Below, in pieces: positions 7,360-15,351 of a stretch of 17,314 bases of DNA. The number at the start of each line of letters is the position of its first letter. Position 1 is the stretch's first letter. A program made the translations under genes and the position numbers. Under the pieces are notes generated by a model. It was given only the letters and a program-made list of their open reading frames with translations, was not told the origin of the DNA and made no database searches. The stretch comes from Verrucomicrobiales bacterium (lineage in GTDB: Bacteria; Verrucomicrobiota; Verrucomicrobiia; Verrucomicrobiales; Akkermansiaceae): NCBI GenBank assembly GCA_002729295.1, contig PBTU01000188.1:1-17314 (forward strand), given 5' to 3'.

Positions 7360-8283
7360 ATGAGTAAAGCAGTTCTCTTATTCTCCGGACAGGGCGCCCA
7401 AAAAGTGGGCATGGGCAAAGACCTCGTCGACGCCTATCCCGTCGCACAACGACTCTTCCAGCAAGCCGATGACGTTCTCGGACGCTCCCTGACCTCGATC
7501 ATGTTCGAGGGTCCCGGCGAGGATCTCACCAAAACCGGAAACTGCCAACCCGCCCTCTTTCTCCACGGTCTCACTCTTCTCTCCATCTTAAAGGAAAAAG
7601 TCCCGGCCCTCGAACCTGTCGCAGCTGCCGGACTCTCGCTGGGAGAAATGACCGCCCACGCTGCTGCCGGGACATTTGCTTTTGAAGACGGGCTCAAACT
7701 CGTTGCCAAGCGCGGTGAATTAATGGACGAAGCCTGCGCCGCCACCTCCGGATCCATGGCTGCCATGATTGGGGGATCCGAAGAGGACGTCCGAAGACTG
7801 GCTGATGAATGTAATGTCGACCTTGCCAATCTCAACTGCCCTGGCCAACTTGTTCTCTCGGGATCCGTTGATGGAATCGAGCAAGCTGTTGCCAAAGCCA
7901 AGGAATTCGGTCTCCGCATGGGCAAGAAACTTCAGGTTGCCGGAGCGTATCATTCAAGCCTCATGGCCAGCGCCCAGGAAAAGCTCGCCGTCGAGCTCGC
8001 CGCTGCCAATATCGGAGCACCGTCCATCCCTGTCATCTCCAATTTTCTCGCCACTCCAGCCGAAGGACCGGACGCCATTCGCGAGTCCCTCACCAAACAA
8101 GTGACCGGATCGGTCCGATGGATCGAGTCGATGCAACTTCTTCGCTCGCAAGGTCACGACCTCTTCATCGAACTCGGACCGGGGAAGGTTCTCGCCGGCC
8201 TCATGTCCCGAATCGACAAGGAAGCACGAGTCATTTCCATCGATGATGCGGTCTCATTGGAGGCTGCTTTGGCCGAGCTTTAA
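7360..8283 (+). CDS. fabD: Malonyl-CoA:ACP transacylase
   Basis: A 307-residue cytoplasmic FabD that transfers malonyl from CoA to acyl carrier protein for fatty acid synthesis. The family signatures are present: L-F-S-G-Q-G-A-Q (7-14), nucleophile Ser93 in G-L-S-L-G-E (usually G-H-S-L-G-E, so the residue before the serine is Leu instead of His), Arg118 in K-R-G-E-L-M for the malonyl carboxylate, G-S-M-A-A-M (131-136), and His198 in A-Y-H-S-S-L-M completing the Ser-His pair. Length is typical. It is not next to fabH, fabG or acpP, as it is in many bacteria; instead it follows glycerate kinase by 18 nt. The ATG at 7360 is the only start at the conserved N terminus and has no Shine-Dalgarno. 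Confidence 0.93.
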   Translation: MSKAVLLFSGQGAQKVGMGKDLVDAYPVAQRLFQQADDVLGRSLTSIMFEGPGEDLTKTGNCQPALFLHGLTLLSILKEKVPALEPVAAAGLSLGEMTAHAAAGTFAFEDGLKLVAKRGELMDEACAATSGSMAAMIGGSEEDVRRLADECNVDLANLNCPGQLVLSGSVDGIEQAVAKAKEFGLRMGKKLQVAGAYHSSLMASAQEKLAVELAAANIGAPSIPVISNFLATPAEGPDAIRESLTKQVTGSVRWIESMQLLRSQGHDLFIELGPGKVLAGLMSRIDKEARVISIDDAVSLEAALAEL

Positions 8284-8321
8284 CAAAGGTGAAAAAAAGT
8301 GCGGGAATGGCAAAATAGATC

Positions 8322-8350
8322 TTGCCCGCAGCCGCCACTCGCCATAGCGT
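8322..8350 (+). promoter_or_regulatory. Possible sigma-70-type promoter of tRNA-Asp
   Basis: TTGCCC (8322-8327) is followed by a 17-nt spacer and TAGCGT (8345-8350), placing a start site ~17 nt before the tRNA. The -35 box is decent and the -10 box weak. The same nonamer TTGCCCGCA recurs as a -35 candidate before the S10 peptidase gene. Confidence 0.35.
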
Positions 8351-8373
8351 CCCGCCGTCTTAACCGACTATGC

Positions 8374-8450
<77 letters not shown>

Positions 8451-8477
8451 CTTCCTTTTAAGAGTAACGCCGCAAAG

Positions 8478-8502
8478 CTCTCTGATTACAGGGAGTTTTT
8501 TT
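8478..8502 (+). terminator. Rho-independent terminator after tRNA-Asp
   Basis: CTCTCTG-ATTA-CAGGGAG forms a 7-bp stem (one G-T pair) with a 4-nt loop, followed directly by seven T residues (8496-8502). It ends the tRNA-Asp transcript. Confidence 0.9.
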
Positions 8503-8566
8503 GCGCCCGAGCGCCAAGAAGGGACGGGACGATAACCCTCTGCGGAAGGCGGCCTCTTGCCATTCT

Positions 8567-8595
8567 TTGCCCGCATTTTTGTTTCTTGCTATACG
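8567..8595 (+). promoter_or_regulatory. Likely sigma-70-type promoter of the S10 peptidase gene
   Basis: TTGCCC (8567-8572), a 17-nt T-rich spacer and TATACG (8590-8595) give a near-consensus promoter with a start site ~23 nt before the ATG at 8625. It lies just after the tRNA terminator, so the peptidase gene is an independent unit. Confidence 0.55.
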
Positions 8596-8624
8596 CATCA
8601 CGAAATCTCACTCAATCTCTCAAC

Positions 8625-10094
8625 ATGCGCTTCGCCTTAATTACAACCCTTTGCCTTGGTTCTCTCCACGCTCAAGACGAGGAGAAAAAGAAGGACCCTC
8701 AAAAAGAAGAGATCACCAAAGTTACCCATCAGAACAGCGTCACGATCGACGGTAAGAAAATTGAATACCGCGCCACTGCTGCCAATCTCCTTCTCAAAAA
8801 TTCCAAAGACGAAAATCGCGCCTCAATCTTCCACGTCTCCTACGAGCGCCTGGGCATTAAGGACCGCAGTAAACGCCCTGTTATGTTCGCCTTCAACGGC
8901 GGCCCAGGATCCTCTGCTGTTTGGCTTCACCTTGGAGCCCTTGGACCGCGCATTGTCCCCACAACAGAGGATGGCACGCAGACCCTGCCGCCACCAAATG
9001 CCGTTGTCGAGAATCCCCATTCCATTCTCGATCTCGTTGACCTCGTCTTCATCGACCCTGTCTCGACCGGCTTCTCCCGAAGCGCTGGCGACACTAAGGC
9101 TGGTGAATTCCATAGCGTCAATGGCGACATTAAATCTGTCGGAGACTTTATCAGGCGATGGGTTAGCGAGAATGACCGATGGGCCTCACCAAAATTCCTC
9201 CTCGGCGAAAGCTACGGGGGAATTCGCGCGGCCGGACTTTCAGAGCACCTTCAAAACGAACACGGAATGACATTGAACGGCGTCGTCATGCTTTCCTCAC
9301 TTCTTGACTTCAGAACTCTCCGCACGCAGCGGGGCGATGATCTCAGCTATCAAATCTTCCTTCCTGCGATGGCGGGCATCTCCCACTATCACAAGAAAGT
9401 TGCCGGTGATCGCAATGAACTGGTCGAAAAAGCCCGTGCCTATGCCCACGGGGACTACGCCAATGCCTTGCTCAAAGGAGCTGCGATTTCCAAAGACGAA
9501 AAAACCGTCGTCGCCGAAAACCTTGCCAAGTTCACCGGACTTCCAGCAGAACTCTTTCTGGAAACAACTCTACGCCTGTCCCCGACCCGCTACCGCAAAG
9601 AACTTCTGCGTTCCGAGGGCAAGGTGATCGGACGCTTTGACGCCCGCACCGCGTGGCCTGCGATTTCCCAGGACAGCGACTATGCCGGATACGACCCGTC
9701 TTACTCTGTTGTTTATGGCGCTTTTGCCACCGGGATGAACGACTACCTCAGCCGCACTCTCAATTGGCAAGGACACCATCCCTACAAAATCCTTACTGGT
9801 GATGTGCACCCTTGGGACTGGAATTCAAATAACCGCGTCCTCAACATGAGCTCTCCGCTGGAAAACGCTCTGAGGGAAAACCCCAATCTTCGCGTCCTCG
9901 TCATGGTCGGCTACGGAGACTTCGCCACTCCGGCTTCGGGAATGCAATATAGCGTGGATCACCTCTTCCGAATTCCAGATGCACGACGCAAAGCGATCGA
10001 GTATGCTTGGTATGAAGCGGGACACATGTTCTATCTTAATCAACCGGACTTAGAGAAGATGCGCCTCGATTTGGTGAAATTTATTAACAACTAA
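8625..10094 (+). CDS. Secreted S10-family serine carboxypeptidase
   Basis: A 489-residue protein with a signal peptide (1-16, S-L-H-A-Q). It belongs to the alpha/beta-hydrolase serine carboxypeptidase family (MEROPS S10). N-G-G-P-G-S-S (91-97) forms the oxyanion-hole region; F-I-D-P-V-S-T-G-F-S (142-151) is the usual next motif. The catalytic triad is visible as Ser196 in G-E-S-Y-G-G, Asp432 in G-Y-G-D-F-A-T-P and His467 in A-G-H-M-F-Y. A charged Lys/Glu-rich linker (18-30) follows the signal peptide. Length matches bacterial S10 enzymes. It likely trims peptides or hydrolyses esters in the periplasm or outside. The ATG at 8625 is chosen over an upstream in-frame TTG at 8586 because it starts the signal peptide and follows a promoter at 8567-8595. 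No terminator is seen after the stop. Confidence 0.92.
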   Translation: MRFALITTLCLGSLHAQDEEKKKDPQKEEITKVTHQNSVTIDGKKIEYRATAANLLLKNSKDENRASIFHVSYERLGIKDRSKRPVMFAFNGGPGSSAVWLHLGALGPRIVPTTEDGTQTLPPPNAVVENPHSILDLVDLVFIDPVSTGFSRSAGDTKAGEFHSVNGDIKSVGDFIRRWVSENDRWASPKFLLGESYGGIRAAGLSEHLQNEHGMTLNGVVMLSSLLDFRTLRTQRGDDLSYQIFLPAMAGISHYHKKVAGDRNELVEKARAYAHGDYANALLKGAAISKDEKTVVAENLAKFTGLPAELFLETTLRLSPTRYRKELLRSEGKVIGRFDARTAWPAISQDSDYAGYDPSYSVVYGAFATGMNDYLSRTLNWQGHHPYKILTGDVHPWDWNSNNRVLNMSSPLENALRENPNLRVLVMVGYGDFATPASGMQYSVDHLFRIPDARRKAIEYAWYEAGHMFYLNQPDLEKMRLDLVKFINN

Positions 10095-10107
10095 ATGCCT
10101 TCGTCCG

Positions 10108-10396
10108 ATGGAAACTCCTGCTCATCCAGCAAACCAGCACTATTCAATCTGCCTGCCTTGAACGTTATTCCCGGGAATCCTTAAACTTGCAGATTTCCAT
10201 GCCCATCTCTCATGGAGTGTGCGCGGCTCTCACTATCCCTGTTGTTATAGTAACCTTGGGTCTTGGACACATCCTCGCCATCCCGGTATTCGCCATCTTG
10301 ATCATTGGATCCCTCGCACTCGGAATTGTTGGAGCCACAAAAGCGGCCAATGGAGAACATTTCGACTATAGAATCTCTAAAAAAATCATTAAATAA
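10108..10396 (+). pseudogene. DUF4870 membrane protein, internally deleted and frameshifted
   Basis: The 3' part (frame from about 10160, ATG at 10199, TTG at 10187) encodes E-S-L-N-L-Q-I-S-M, then hydrophobic helices and K-A-A-N-G-E-H-F-D-Y, which fit the second half of DUF4870 proteins (G-K-E-x-L-N-F-Q-I-S-M ... K-A-N-x-G-E-x-x-x-Y-P). The first half of the family fold is missing. In another frame an ATG at 10108 gives M-E-T-P-A-H-P-A-N-Q-H-Y-S-I-C-L-P and stop, which looks like a DUF4870 N terminus. The simplest reading is one gene that lost ~40-50 codons of its middle, with a frameshift. Intact relatives are ~110-130-residue membrane proteins of unknown function. A functional 65-69-residue product from 10187 or 10199 cannot be excluded. 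Confidence 0.5.
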
Positions 10397-10421
10397 GCCA
10401 CTCAACCTATTGGAGGGAGTG
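10397..10421 (-). terminator. Probable terminator of tRNA-Gln
   Basis: On the minus strand CCACTC-CCT-CCAAT-AGG-TT-GAGTGG folds into a 6-bp outer and 3-bp inner stem, starting at the CCA end of the tRNA and followed by CTTATTT and, further on, a run of seven T. The T-run beside the stem is imperfect, so this is moderate. Confidence 0.5.
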
Positions 10422-10494
10422 GCAGTCCCACAAGGACTCGAACCTTGAATGACTGAACCAAAATCAGCTGTGTTACCAATTACACCATGGGACT
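10420..10494 (-). tRNA. tRNA-Gln (TTG)
   Basis: A complete 75-nt minus-strand cloverleaf: acceptor AGTCCCA/TGGGACT, D arm GTGT...ACAC, anticodon stem GCTGA/TCAGT around loop TTTTGGT (anticodon TTG, Gln), T arm CAAGG-TTCGAGT-CCTTG, discriminator G and encoded CCA. It points away from prfA. A weak TTGCAT-17-TAATCC promoter candidate lies upstream, within 10525-10557. Confidence 0.95.
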
Positions 10495-10662
10495 GGCGCT
10501 CTACCCGTACTAGCGCACGCGCGGCGGAGGATTAGTCTCCGAGCGGATTTCATGCAAGGCCGAAATGACATTTCCGGCAGTAATTTTTAACTAAGCCATA
10601 TTTTCTACAAAGACATGCTTTCCTTGACCTTCGCGGTGGAAATCGTGAGTTTCACTTCGTTC

Positions 10663-11739
10663 ATGGATTACGCCCCACTCATTGAAATACGAAGCCAGCG
10701 TCTCGTTGAAATCGAGACGCTCATGGGCGACCCCGAATTCTTCAACGATCAGAAGGCCTCCGCCGATTACATGAGGGAACACCGGAACCTCAAAAAGCTC
10801 ATCGCCTTCTGGGACGAATACAAGCAAACCGAAAAGGAAATCGCAGGAAACGAGGAACTTCTTAAGGAAGGTGACGAAGAGTTTGCCGAGATGGCTGAGG
10901 AGGAACTCGGGCCACTCCGCGAGCGCTATATTCAACTCGCTCAGGATGTTCAATACGCCCTTCTTCCCAGCGATCCCACCGAAGATCGTGATGCTTTGCT
11001 GGAAATCCGTGCGGGCGCCGGTGGTGACGAAGCCTCTCTCTTTGCTGGCGAGCTGATGAAGCTCTACCAACGCTACACCGAAGGGAGAGGCTGGAAATGT
11101 GAACACCTTGGGAGCAGTCCTTCCGACGTCGGTGGATACAAGGAGGTCATTCTCAAGGTCACAGGTGAAGAGGTTTTCCGCTTTCTGAAATACGAGTCGG
11201 GTGTTCACCGGGTTCAGCGGGTTCCAGCCACTGAAACCCAGGGCCGAATCCACACCTCGACAGTCACCGTCGCGGTCCTCCCCGAAGCGGAAGAGATCGA
11301 CTTCCAGCTCCGCCCAGAGGACCTCCACATCCAAGCCACCCGCTCCGGTGGTTCCGGCGGACAGCACGTCAACACCACCGACTCCGCCGTTCAAATCACC
11401 TACCTGCCCACCGGCCTCCAGGTAAAGTGTCAAGACGGACGCTCCCAAACCCAGAACAAAACTCTAGGCCTCGAGATTCTCCGCGCCAAGCTCTTCGAAA
11501 TCGCGCAACGCGAAGCACAAGATAGCTATTCGGCCCAACGCAAGTCTCTCGTGGGATCTGGAGACCGTTCAGAGAAGATTCGCACCTACAATTTTCCGCA
11601 ATCCCGCGTCACTGATCATCGAATCAATCACACCTCCCACAATATGGAGGGAATTATGAACGGTGAGATCAACGAGTTCACCGACCACCTGCAAAAAGCA
11701 GAAATGGAGCAACGTCTTGCGGAAGAGGAGATTTCCTAG
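10663..11739 (+). CDS. prfA: Peptide chain release factor 1
   Basis: A 358-residue RF1 that reads UAA and UAG in the ribosomal A site and triggers peptide release. The anticodon-mimic tripeptide P-A-T is at 188-190 (RF1 type; RF2 has SPF), and the catalytic GGQ is at 232-234 in S-G-G-Q-H-V-N-T-T-D-S-A-V. The common H-V-N-K-T is H-V-N-T-T here. An N-terminal coiled helical domain occupies ~1-100. The ATG at 10663 gives the normal family length; an upstream ATG at 10615 would add 16 non-family residues. No Shine-Dalgarno is seen. prmC, whose product methylates the GGQ glutamine, follows after 53 nt, a widespread pairing. It is probably the first gene of a prfA-prmC-murA-der-ABC cluster. Confidence 0.97.
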   Translation: MDYAPLIEIRSQRLVEIETLMGDPEFFNDQKASADYMREHRNLKKLIAFWDEYKQTEKEIAGNEELLKEGDEEFAEMAEEELGPLRERYIQLAQDVQYALLPSDPTEDRDALLEIRAGAGGDEASLFAGELMKLYQRYTEGRGWKCEHLGSSPSDVGGYKEVILKVTGEEVFRFLKYESGVHRVQRVPATETQGRIHTSTVTVAVLPEAEEIDFQLRPEDLHIQATRSGGSGGQHVNTTDSAVQITYLPTGLQVKCQDGRSQTQNKTLGLEILRAKLFEIAQREAQDSYSAQRKSLVGSGDRSEKIRTYNFPQSRVTDHRINHTSHNMEGIMNGEINEFTDHLQKAEMEQRLAEEEIS

Positions 11740-11762
11740 CTCTTCCCTATCTTGCTCTCAAG

Positions 11763-11782
11763 TTATTCATAATTTATTCACA
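11763..11782 (+). promoter_or_regulatory. Two DnaA-box-like 9-mers upstream of prmC
   Basis: TTATTCATA (11763-11771) and TTATTCACA (11774-11782) are direct repeats 11 bp apart, about one helical turn. The second matches the DnaA box TTATNCACA exactly and the first differs at one position. They fill the AT-rich 53-nt prfA-prmC gap and end 10 nt before the prmC ATG. Confidence 0.4.
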
Positions 11783-11792
11783 GGCTATTTGA

Positions 11793-12632
11793 ATGACGAC
11801 GATCCTCGATGTTTTAGAGAAAGGAGCCAAATTCCTGGAGAATAAGGGCATCAAGGACGCGCGGCTCAATATGGAGCTTCTCGTAGCTCACGAACTCGGA
11901 TTGAAGCGGATGGACCTCTATCTCCGCTTCGATCAGCCGCTCGAAGAAACGCAAATTATTCAATTACGAGAAAAACTGAAATTAAGAGCTCAAAACACTC
12001 CTCTGCAACACTTAAACGGAAATGTGAGCTTCCATCATCTCGATTTCCAGTGTGACCACCGGGCATTGATCCCCCGCCCAGAAACCGAAGAGCTCGTCGA
12101 GATCGCTCTTGGGCTCGATTTCCCCAAACCCGCGCGGATTCTCGACCTGGGATGCGGTTCAGGCGTCCTCGGGCTGAGCATTGTGAATAAGCTGGGAGCA
12201 AGTTGTGAACAACTCGTTTTGGCGGACTTATCCACAGATGCTCTCAGTCTCTCAAGGGAGAACGCCGAGACTCACAAGATCCCAGCCGAGTTGATACAGA
12301 GTGATCTTTTCAACGAAATCACCGGAGTCTTCGACCTGATCGTCGCCAATCTTCCATACATTCCTGAAACCGAGCGGGATTCCCTCGAGCCAGAAGTGCT
12401 GCACGACCCTGAAATGGCTCTTTTCAGTGGCGAAGACGGACTTGATCTCTTGCGACGCTTTTCCTGCGAATGCCTCAATTATCTCAGCCCCGAGGGAGTC
12501 GTTGCACTGGAAGTCGGGCATCAGCAAGGCGAGGTGGTTGCCGAACTTCTGCGAAAGGCCGGACTGGACGACGTCGAAGTCCGGAAAGACCTGTGCGGAA
12601 TCAAGCGCTTTCCACTTGCACGAAAGCCCTAA
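11793..12632 (+). CDS. prmC: Release factor glutamine methyltransferase
   Basis: A 279-residue SAM-dependent enzyme that N5-methylates the glutamine of the GGQ motif in RF1/RF2, raising release efficiency. An N-terminal helical domain (1-75) recognises the factor. I-P-R-P-E-T-E-E-L-V (93-102) is the PrmC-specific motif; D-L-G-C-G-S-G (118-124) is the SAM-binding loop; N-L-P-Y (186-189) is the substrate-glutamine motif. That motif is N-P-P-Y in E. coli, but N-L-P-Y is common in PrmC. Length is normal. It directly follows its substrate gene prfA; murA starts 35 nt after its stop. The internal DnaA-box matches at 12182-12236 are unusual for a coding region. Confidence 0.95.
   Translation: MTTILDVLEKGAKFLENKGIKDARLNMELLVAHELGLKRMDLYLRFDQPLEETQIIQLREKLKLRAQNTPLQHLNGNVSFHHLDFQCDHRALIPRPETEELVEIALGLDFPKPARILDLGCGSGVLGLSIVNKLGASCEQLVLADLSTDALSLSRENAETHKIPAELIQSDLFNEITGVFDLIVANLPYIPETERDSLEPEVLHDPEMALFSGEDGLDLLRRFSCECLNYLSPEGVVALEVGHQQGEVVAELLRKAGLDDVEVRKDLCGIKRFPLARKP
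12182..12236. promoter_or_regulatory. Three DnaA-box-like sites inside prmC
   Basis: TGTGAATAA (12182-12190, complement TTATTCACA), TGTGAACAA (12204-12212, complement TTGTTCACA) and TTATCCACA (12228-12236, exact consensus) lie 22 and 24 bp apart, about two helical turns each. The first and third match TTATNCACA exactly. Whether DnaA binds here is not shown by sequence alone. Confidence 0.35.
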
Positions 12633-12667
12633 ACCCGTCACCCAAACCCCCTCGCTAACACTGTTCT

Positions 12668-13945
12668 ATGGATAAACTCATTGTTCATGGCGGCACTAAG
12701 CTTACCGGATCGATCAATATTTCCGGTTCCAAGAATGCCTCCCTCCCCATCCTCGCCGCTTCCTTGCTGACTGATCAGCAGGTGATCATCGAGCGCGTCC
12801 CCGATGTTTCCGACACCAACTACATGCTTCAAATCCTCAGCGCCCTGGGTTGCGAGGTTGAGCGTTACAGCGGCACTGTCAAAATCACCGCAGCCAATAT
12901 TATTTCCGAAGCGCCCTATGAGATCGTGCGTAAGATGCGCGCCTCCATTTGCGTGATGGGCCCACTCATTGCCCGACTCGGTCGAGCCAGCGTCTCGATG
13001 CCCGGCGGTTGCGTCATTGGGGACCGCCCCATCGATCTTCATTTAAAGGGTCTCAAAGCCATTGGGGCCCAGATCGACACCGAAGGAGGCAATATGATCA
13101 TTGAGGCTGAGAGCGGCCTCAAGGGACGGCACGTAGACCTTCGCGGAAAGCACGGCCCCACCGTTCTCGGAACGGACAACCTCATGATGGCTGCGGTTCT
13201 TGCCCAAGGAACGACCATCATCGAATCCGCTGCCTGTGAACCCGAGGTCGTCGATCTTGCCGACTTCCTCAACAGCATGGGCGCCAAAATCACGGGTGCG
13301 GGAACCCGGCAAATCACTATCGAGGGAGTTACCTCACTCGGCGGAACCCATCATACCGTCATTCCCGACCGTATCGAAGCAGGAACGTTCATGGTCGCCG
13401 GCTCAATGGCCAGCGAGAGTGGTATTATCCTCAATCGGGTCCGCAAGGATCAACTTCTCGGCGCGACCGAGAAACTCCGCGGATCTGGTCACCTCGTAAG
13501 ATTCTCCGACTGCGGAACTTCCGTGAGCGTTTCCAAAGGTGACACCGCCAAGGGATGCCAAATTACCACCGCCCCCCACCCCGGGTTCCCCACCGATATG
13601 CAGGCTCAATTCACCGCCCTGTTCGCGACCACTCCGGGCATCTCAATTGTGGAAGACACCATCTTTCCGCAGCGCTTTATGCATTGCGCCGAACTCAATC
13701 GCATGGGCGCGGACATTCAGGTCGATAATGGTCGCGCTATCATTCATGGTGTTACCGGTCTGAGTGCCGCCCCGGTTATGGCCTCCGATCTCCGCGCTTC
13801 AGCCGCGCTTGTTCTCGCAGCCTTGACTGCAGACGGTGTGACCGAAATCAATCGCCTCTACCATATCGATCGCGGCTACGAGATGATCGACGAAAAACTT
13901 CTTCAACTCGGCGCCAATGTTGAGCGCCAGCGTGGAAGCGCCTAA
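12668..13945 (+). CDS. murA: UDP-N-acetylglucosamine 1-carboxyvinyltransferase
   Basis: A 425-residue cytoplasmic enzyme catalysing the first committed step of peptidoglycan synthesis, transfer of enolpyruvyl from PEP to UDP-GlcNAc. Lys22-Asn23 in G-S-K-N-A, the flexible-loop catalytic Cys115 in P-G-G-C-V-I-G-D-R-P (same number as E. coli), and P-T-D-M-Q-A-Q with the catalytic Asp are all present. Cys115 means the fosfomycin target residue is conserved rather than replaced by Asp. The EPT fold repeats are recognisable throughout and the length is normal. It lies 35 nt after prmC and 12 nt before der. Start ATG at 12668 matches the family N terminus; no Shine-Dalgarno is visible. Confidence 0.97.
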   Translation: MDKLIVHGGTKLTGSINISGSKNASLPILAASLLTDQQVIIERVPDVSDTNYMLQILSALGCEVERYSGTVKITAANIISEAPYEIVRKMRASICVMGPLIARLGRASVSMPGGCVIGDRPIDLHLKGLKAIGAQIDTEGGNMIIEAESGLKGRHVDLRGKHGPTVLGTDNLMMAAVLAQGTTIIESAACEPEVVDLADFLNSMGAKITGAGTRQITIEGVTSLGGTHHTVIPDRIEAGTFMVAGSMASESGIILNRVRKDQLLGATEKLRGSGHLVRFSDCGTSVSVSKGDTAKGCQITTAPHPGFPTDMQAQFTALFATTPGISIVEDTIFPQRFMHCAELNRMGADIQVDNGRAIIHGVTGLSAAPVMASDLRASAALVLAALTADGVTEINRLYHIDRGYEMIDEKLLQLGANVERQRGSA

Positions 13946-13957
13946 CATTTTAAATCA

Positions 13958-15343
13958 ATGCCAGTCAGCCCATTCCAAGTCGCGATCGTCGGACGTCCCA
14001 ACGTCGGGAAATCCGCGCTTTTCAATCGCCTTGTGGGACGTCGTATCGCCATCGTGCACGACATGCCCGGAGTCACGCGGGATCGTATTGCCGCGACTTG
14101 CAAGGGCACTGAGTCTCCCTGTGAACTCATCGACACCGGTGGCATCGGGGCTTTCGATGACGACGGATTTGCCGATCAGGTCACCATCGAGGCTCGCATC
14201 GCGATGGACTCCGCTGACGCCATTATTTTCGTCGTTGACGCCCGCGCCGGGATCAACCCCATCGACGAGCAAGTCTCCAAACTTCTTCGAAAGGCCAGCT
14301 CAAAAGTTATTCTTGTGCTCAACAAAGCAGACAGCGCGGACCACGATGACGCTGGAAGTGATTTCGCCCGCCTTGGATTTGGCACTGGAATCCCCACTTC
14401 AGCCGAACATGGTCGAGGCATGGATACTCTTCTGGAATCCATCGACGAAAACCTCTCCCAACTCGAAGCGCGGGAACTCGAAGAATCGGATGAAGATCTC
14501 TCCGATGGACTTAAGATCGCAGTCGTCGGAAAACCTAATGCCGGAAAATCATCTCTCATTAACGCAATCCTTAAAGACGAGCGAACCATGGTTTCCCATG
14601 TCGCCGGAACAACCCGCGACGCCGTCGACATCCCTTACGTTCGAGAGGGCGAAAAACATAACCTCATCGACACCGCGGGACTGCGGAAACGCTCAAGCAT
14701 GTCGGATTCAGTCGAGGTCTTTTCCGCGATGCGCAGTGAGCGATCAATTCGTCGCGCAGACATTTGCCTCCTCGTTGTCGACCTTGCCGAGGGCGTCGCC
14801 GCGCAAGATCGTAAGATCGCCCGTATGATTCAGGAGGAAAAGAAGCCCTGCCTGATCATCGCCAACAAGTTCGATCTCTATCATCCAGATGCTTCCAAAT
14901 CGGCCCGTATCGAGAATGCCGAAGAGCATATCCGCAACGAGCTCTTCTTCCTGAAATACGCTCCCTTTGTCTGTGTATCAGCCATGAAAGGCCACGCTAT
15001 TCAGCATATCTTCAAAACAATCACCCGCATTCGCGATAATGCCCAGGAAGTCATTGGCACCGGCCAACTCAACCGTCTCCTCCAGGACGCCTTTATCAAG
15101 AACCCTCCACCCGAGCACAAACGCCACCGTAAGCGCCTCAAGCTCTTCTACGCCACCACCGCCGTCAACGATCGCTACCAGAGAATCCCTGTCCCGGAAT
15201 ATGTGCTTTTCGTAAACAACAAGCAACTGGTGGTGGAATCCTTCGCGAATTACCTGACGAACATCATTCAGGAAAAACACCCCACTGATGGACTCCCCAT
15301 TCCTTTATCCTTCCGTTCCCGCTCTCAAAAGGACAGGGTCTAA
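13958..15343 (+). CDS. der: Ribosome-assembly GTPase Der (EngA)
   Basis: A 461-residue protein with two tandem GTPase domains and a C-terminal KH-like domain, needed for late 50S subunit assembly. Domain 1: G-R-P-N-V-G-K-S (12-19), D-T-G-G (59-62), N-K-A-D (122-125), S-A-E-H-G (148-152). An acidic linker (~172-183) follows. Domain 2: G-K-P-N-A-G-K-S (191-198), D-T-A-G (238-241), N-K-F-D (303-306). The KH-like part runs ~350-440. All nucleotide-binding motifs are intact. It starts 12 nt after murA. A 303-codon frame at 13917-14828 that overlaps this gene is a shadow. Confidence 0.97.
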   Translation: MPVSPFQVAIVGRPNVGKSALFNRLVGRRIAIVHDMPGVTRDRIAATCKGTESPCELIDTGGIGAFDDDGFADQVTIEARIAMDSADAIIFVVDARAGINPIDEQVSKLLRKASSKVILVLNKADSADHDDAGSDFARLGFGTGIPTSAEHGRGMDTLLESIDENLSQLEARELEESDEDLSDGLKIAVVGKPNAGKSSLINAILKDERTMVSHVAGTTRDAVDIPYVREGEKHNLIDTAGLRKRSSMSDSVEVFSAMRSERSIRRADICLLVVDLAEGVAAQDRKIARMIQEEKKPCLIIANKFDLYHPDASKSARIENAEEHIRNELFFLKYAPFVCVSAMKGHAIQHIFKTITRIRDNAQEVIGTGQLNRLLQDAFIKNPPPEHKRHRKRLKLFYATTAVNDRYQRIPVPEYVLFVNNKQLVVESFANYLTNIIQEKHPTDGLPIPLSFRSRSQKDRV

Positions 15344-15351
15344 GAAACGCT

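Noticed and set aside
10562..10574. Palindrome GAAATGACATTTC upstream of prfA as an operator or terminator
   Set aside because: It is a single short dyad without a T-run or known operator form; too weak to list.
10615..10662. Longer start (ATG at 10615) for prfA
   Set aside because: It adds 16 residues not typical of RF1; the ATG at 10663 gives the usual length.
10591..11448. A 285-codon minus-strand frame antisense to prfA
   Set aside because: Codon structure of prfA produces it; the product has no family features.
13917..14828. A 303-codon plus-strand frame overlapping der
   Set aside because: It lies almost entirely within der in another frame; der has every GTPase motif and the overlapping product is rich in Ser/Pro/Arg with no recognisable domain.
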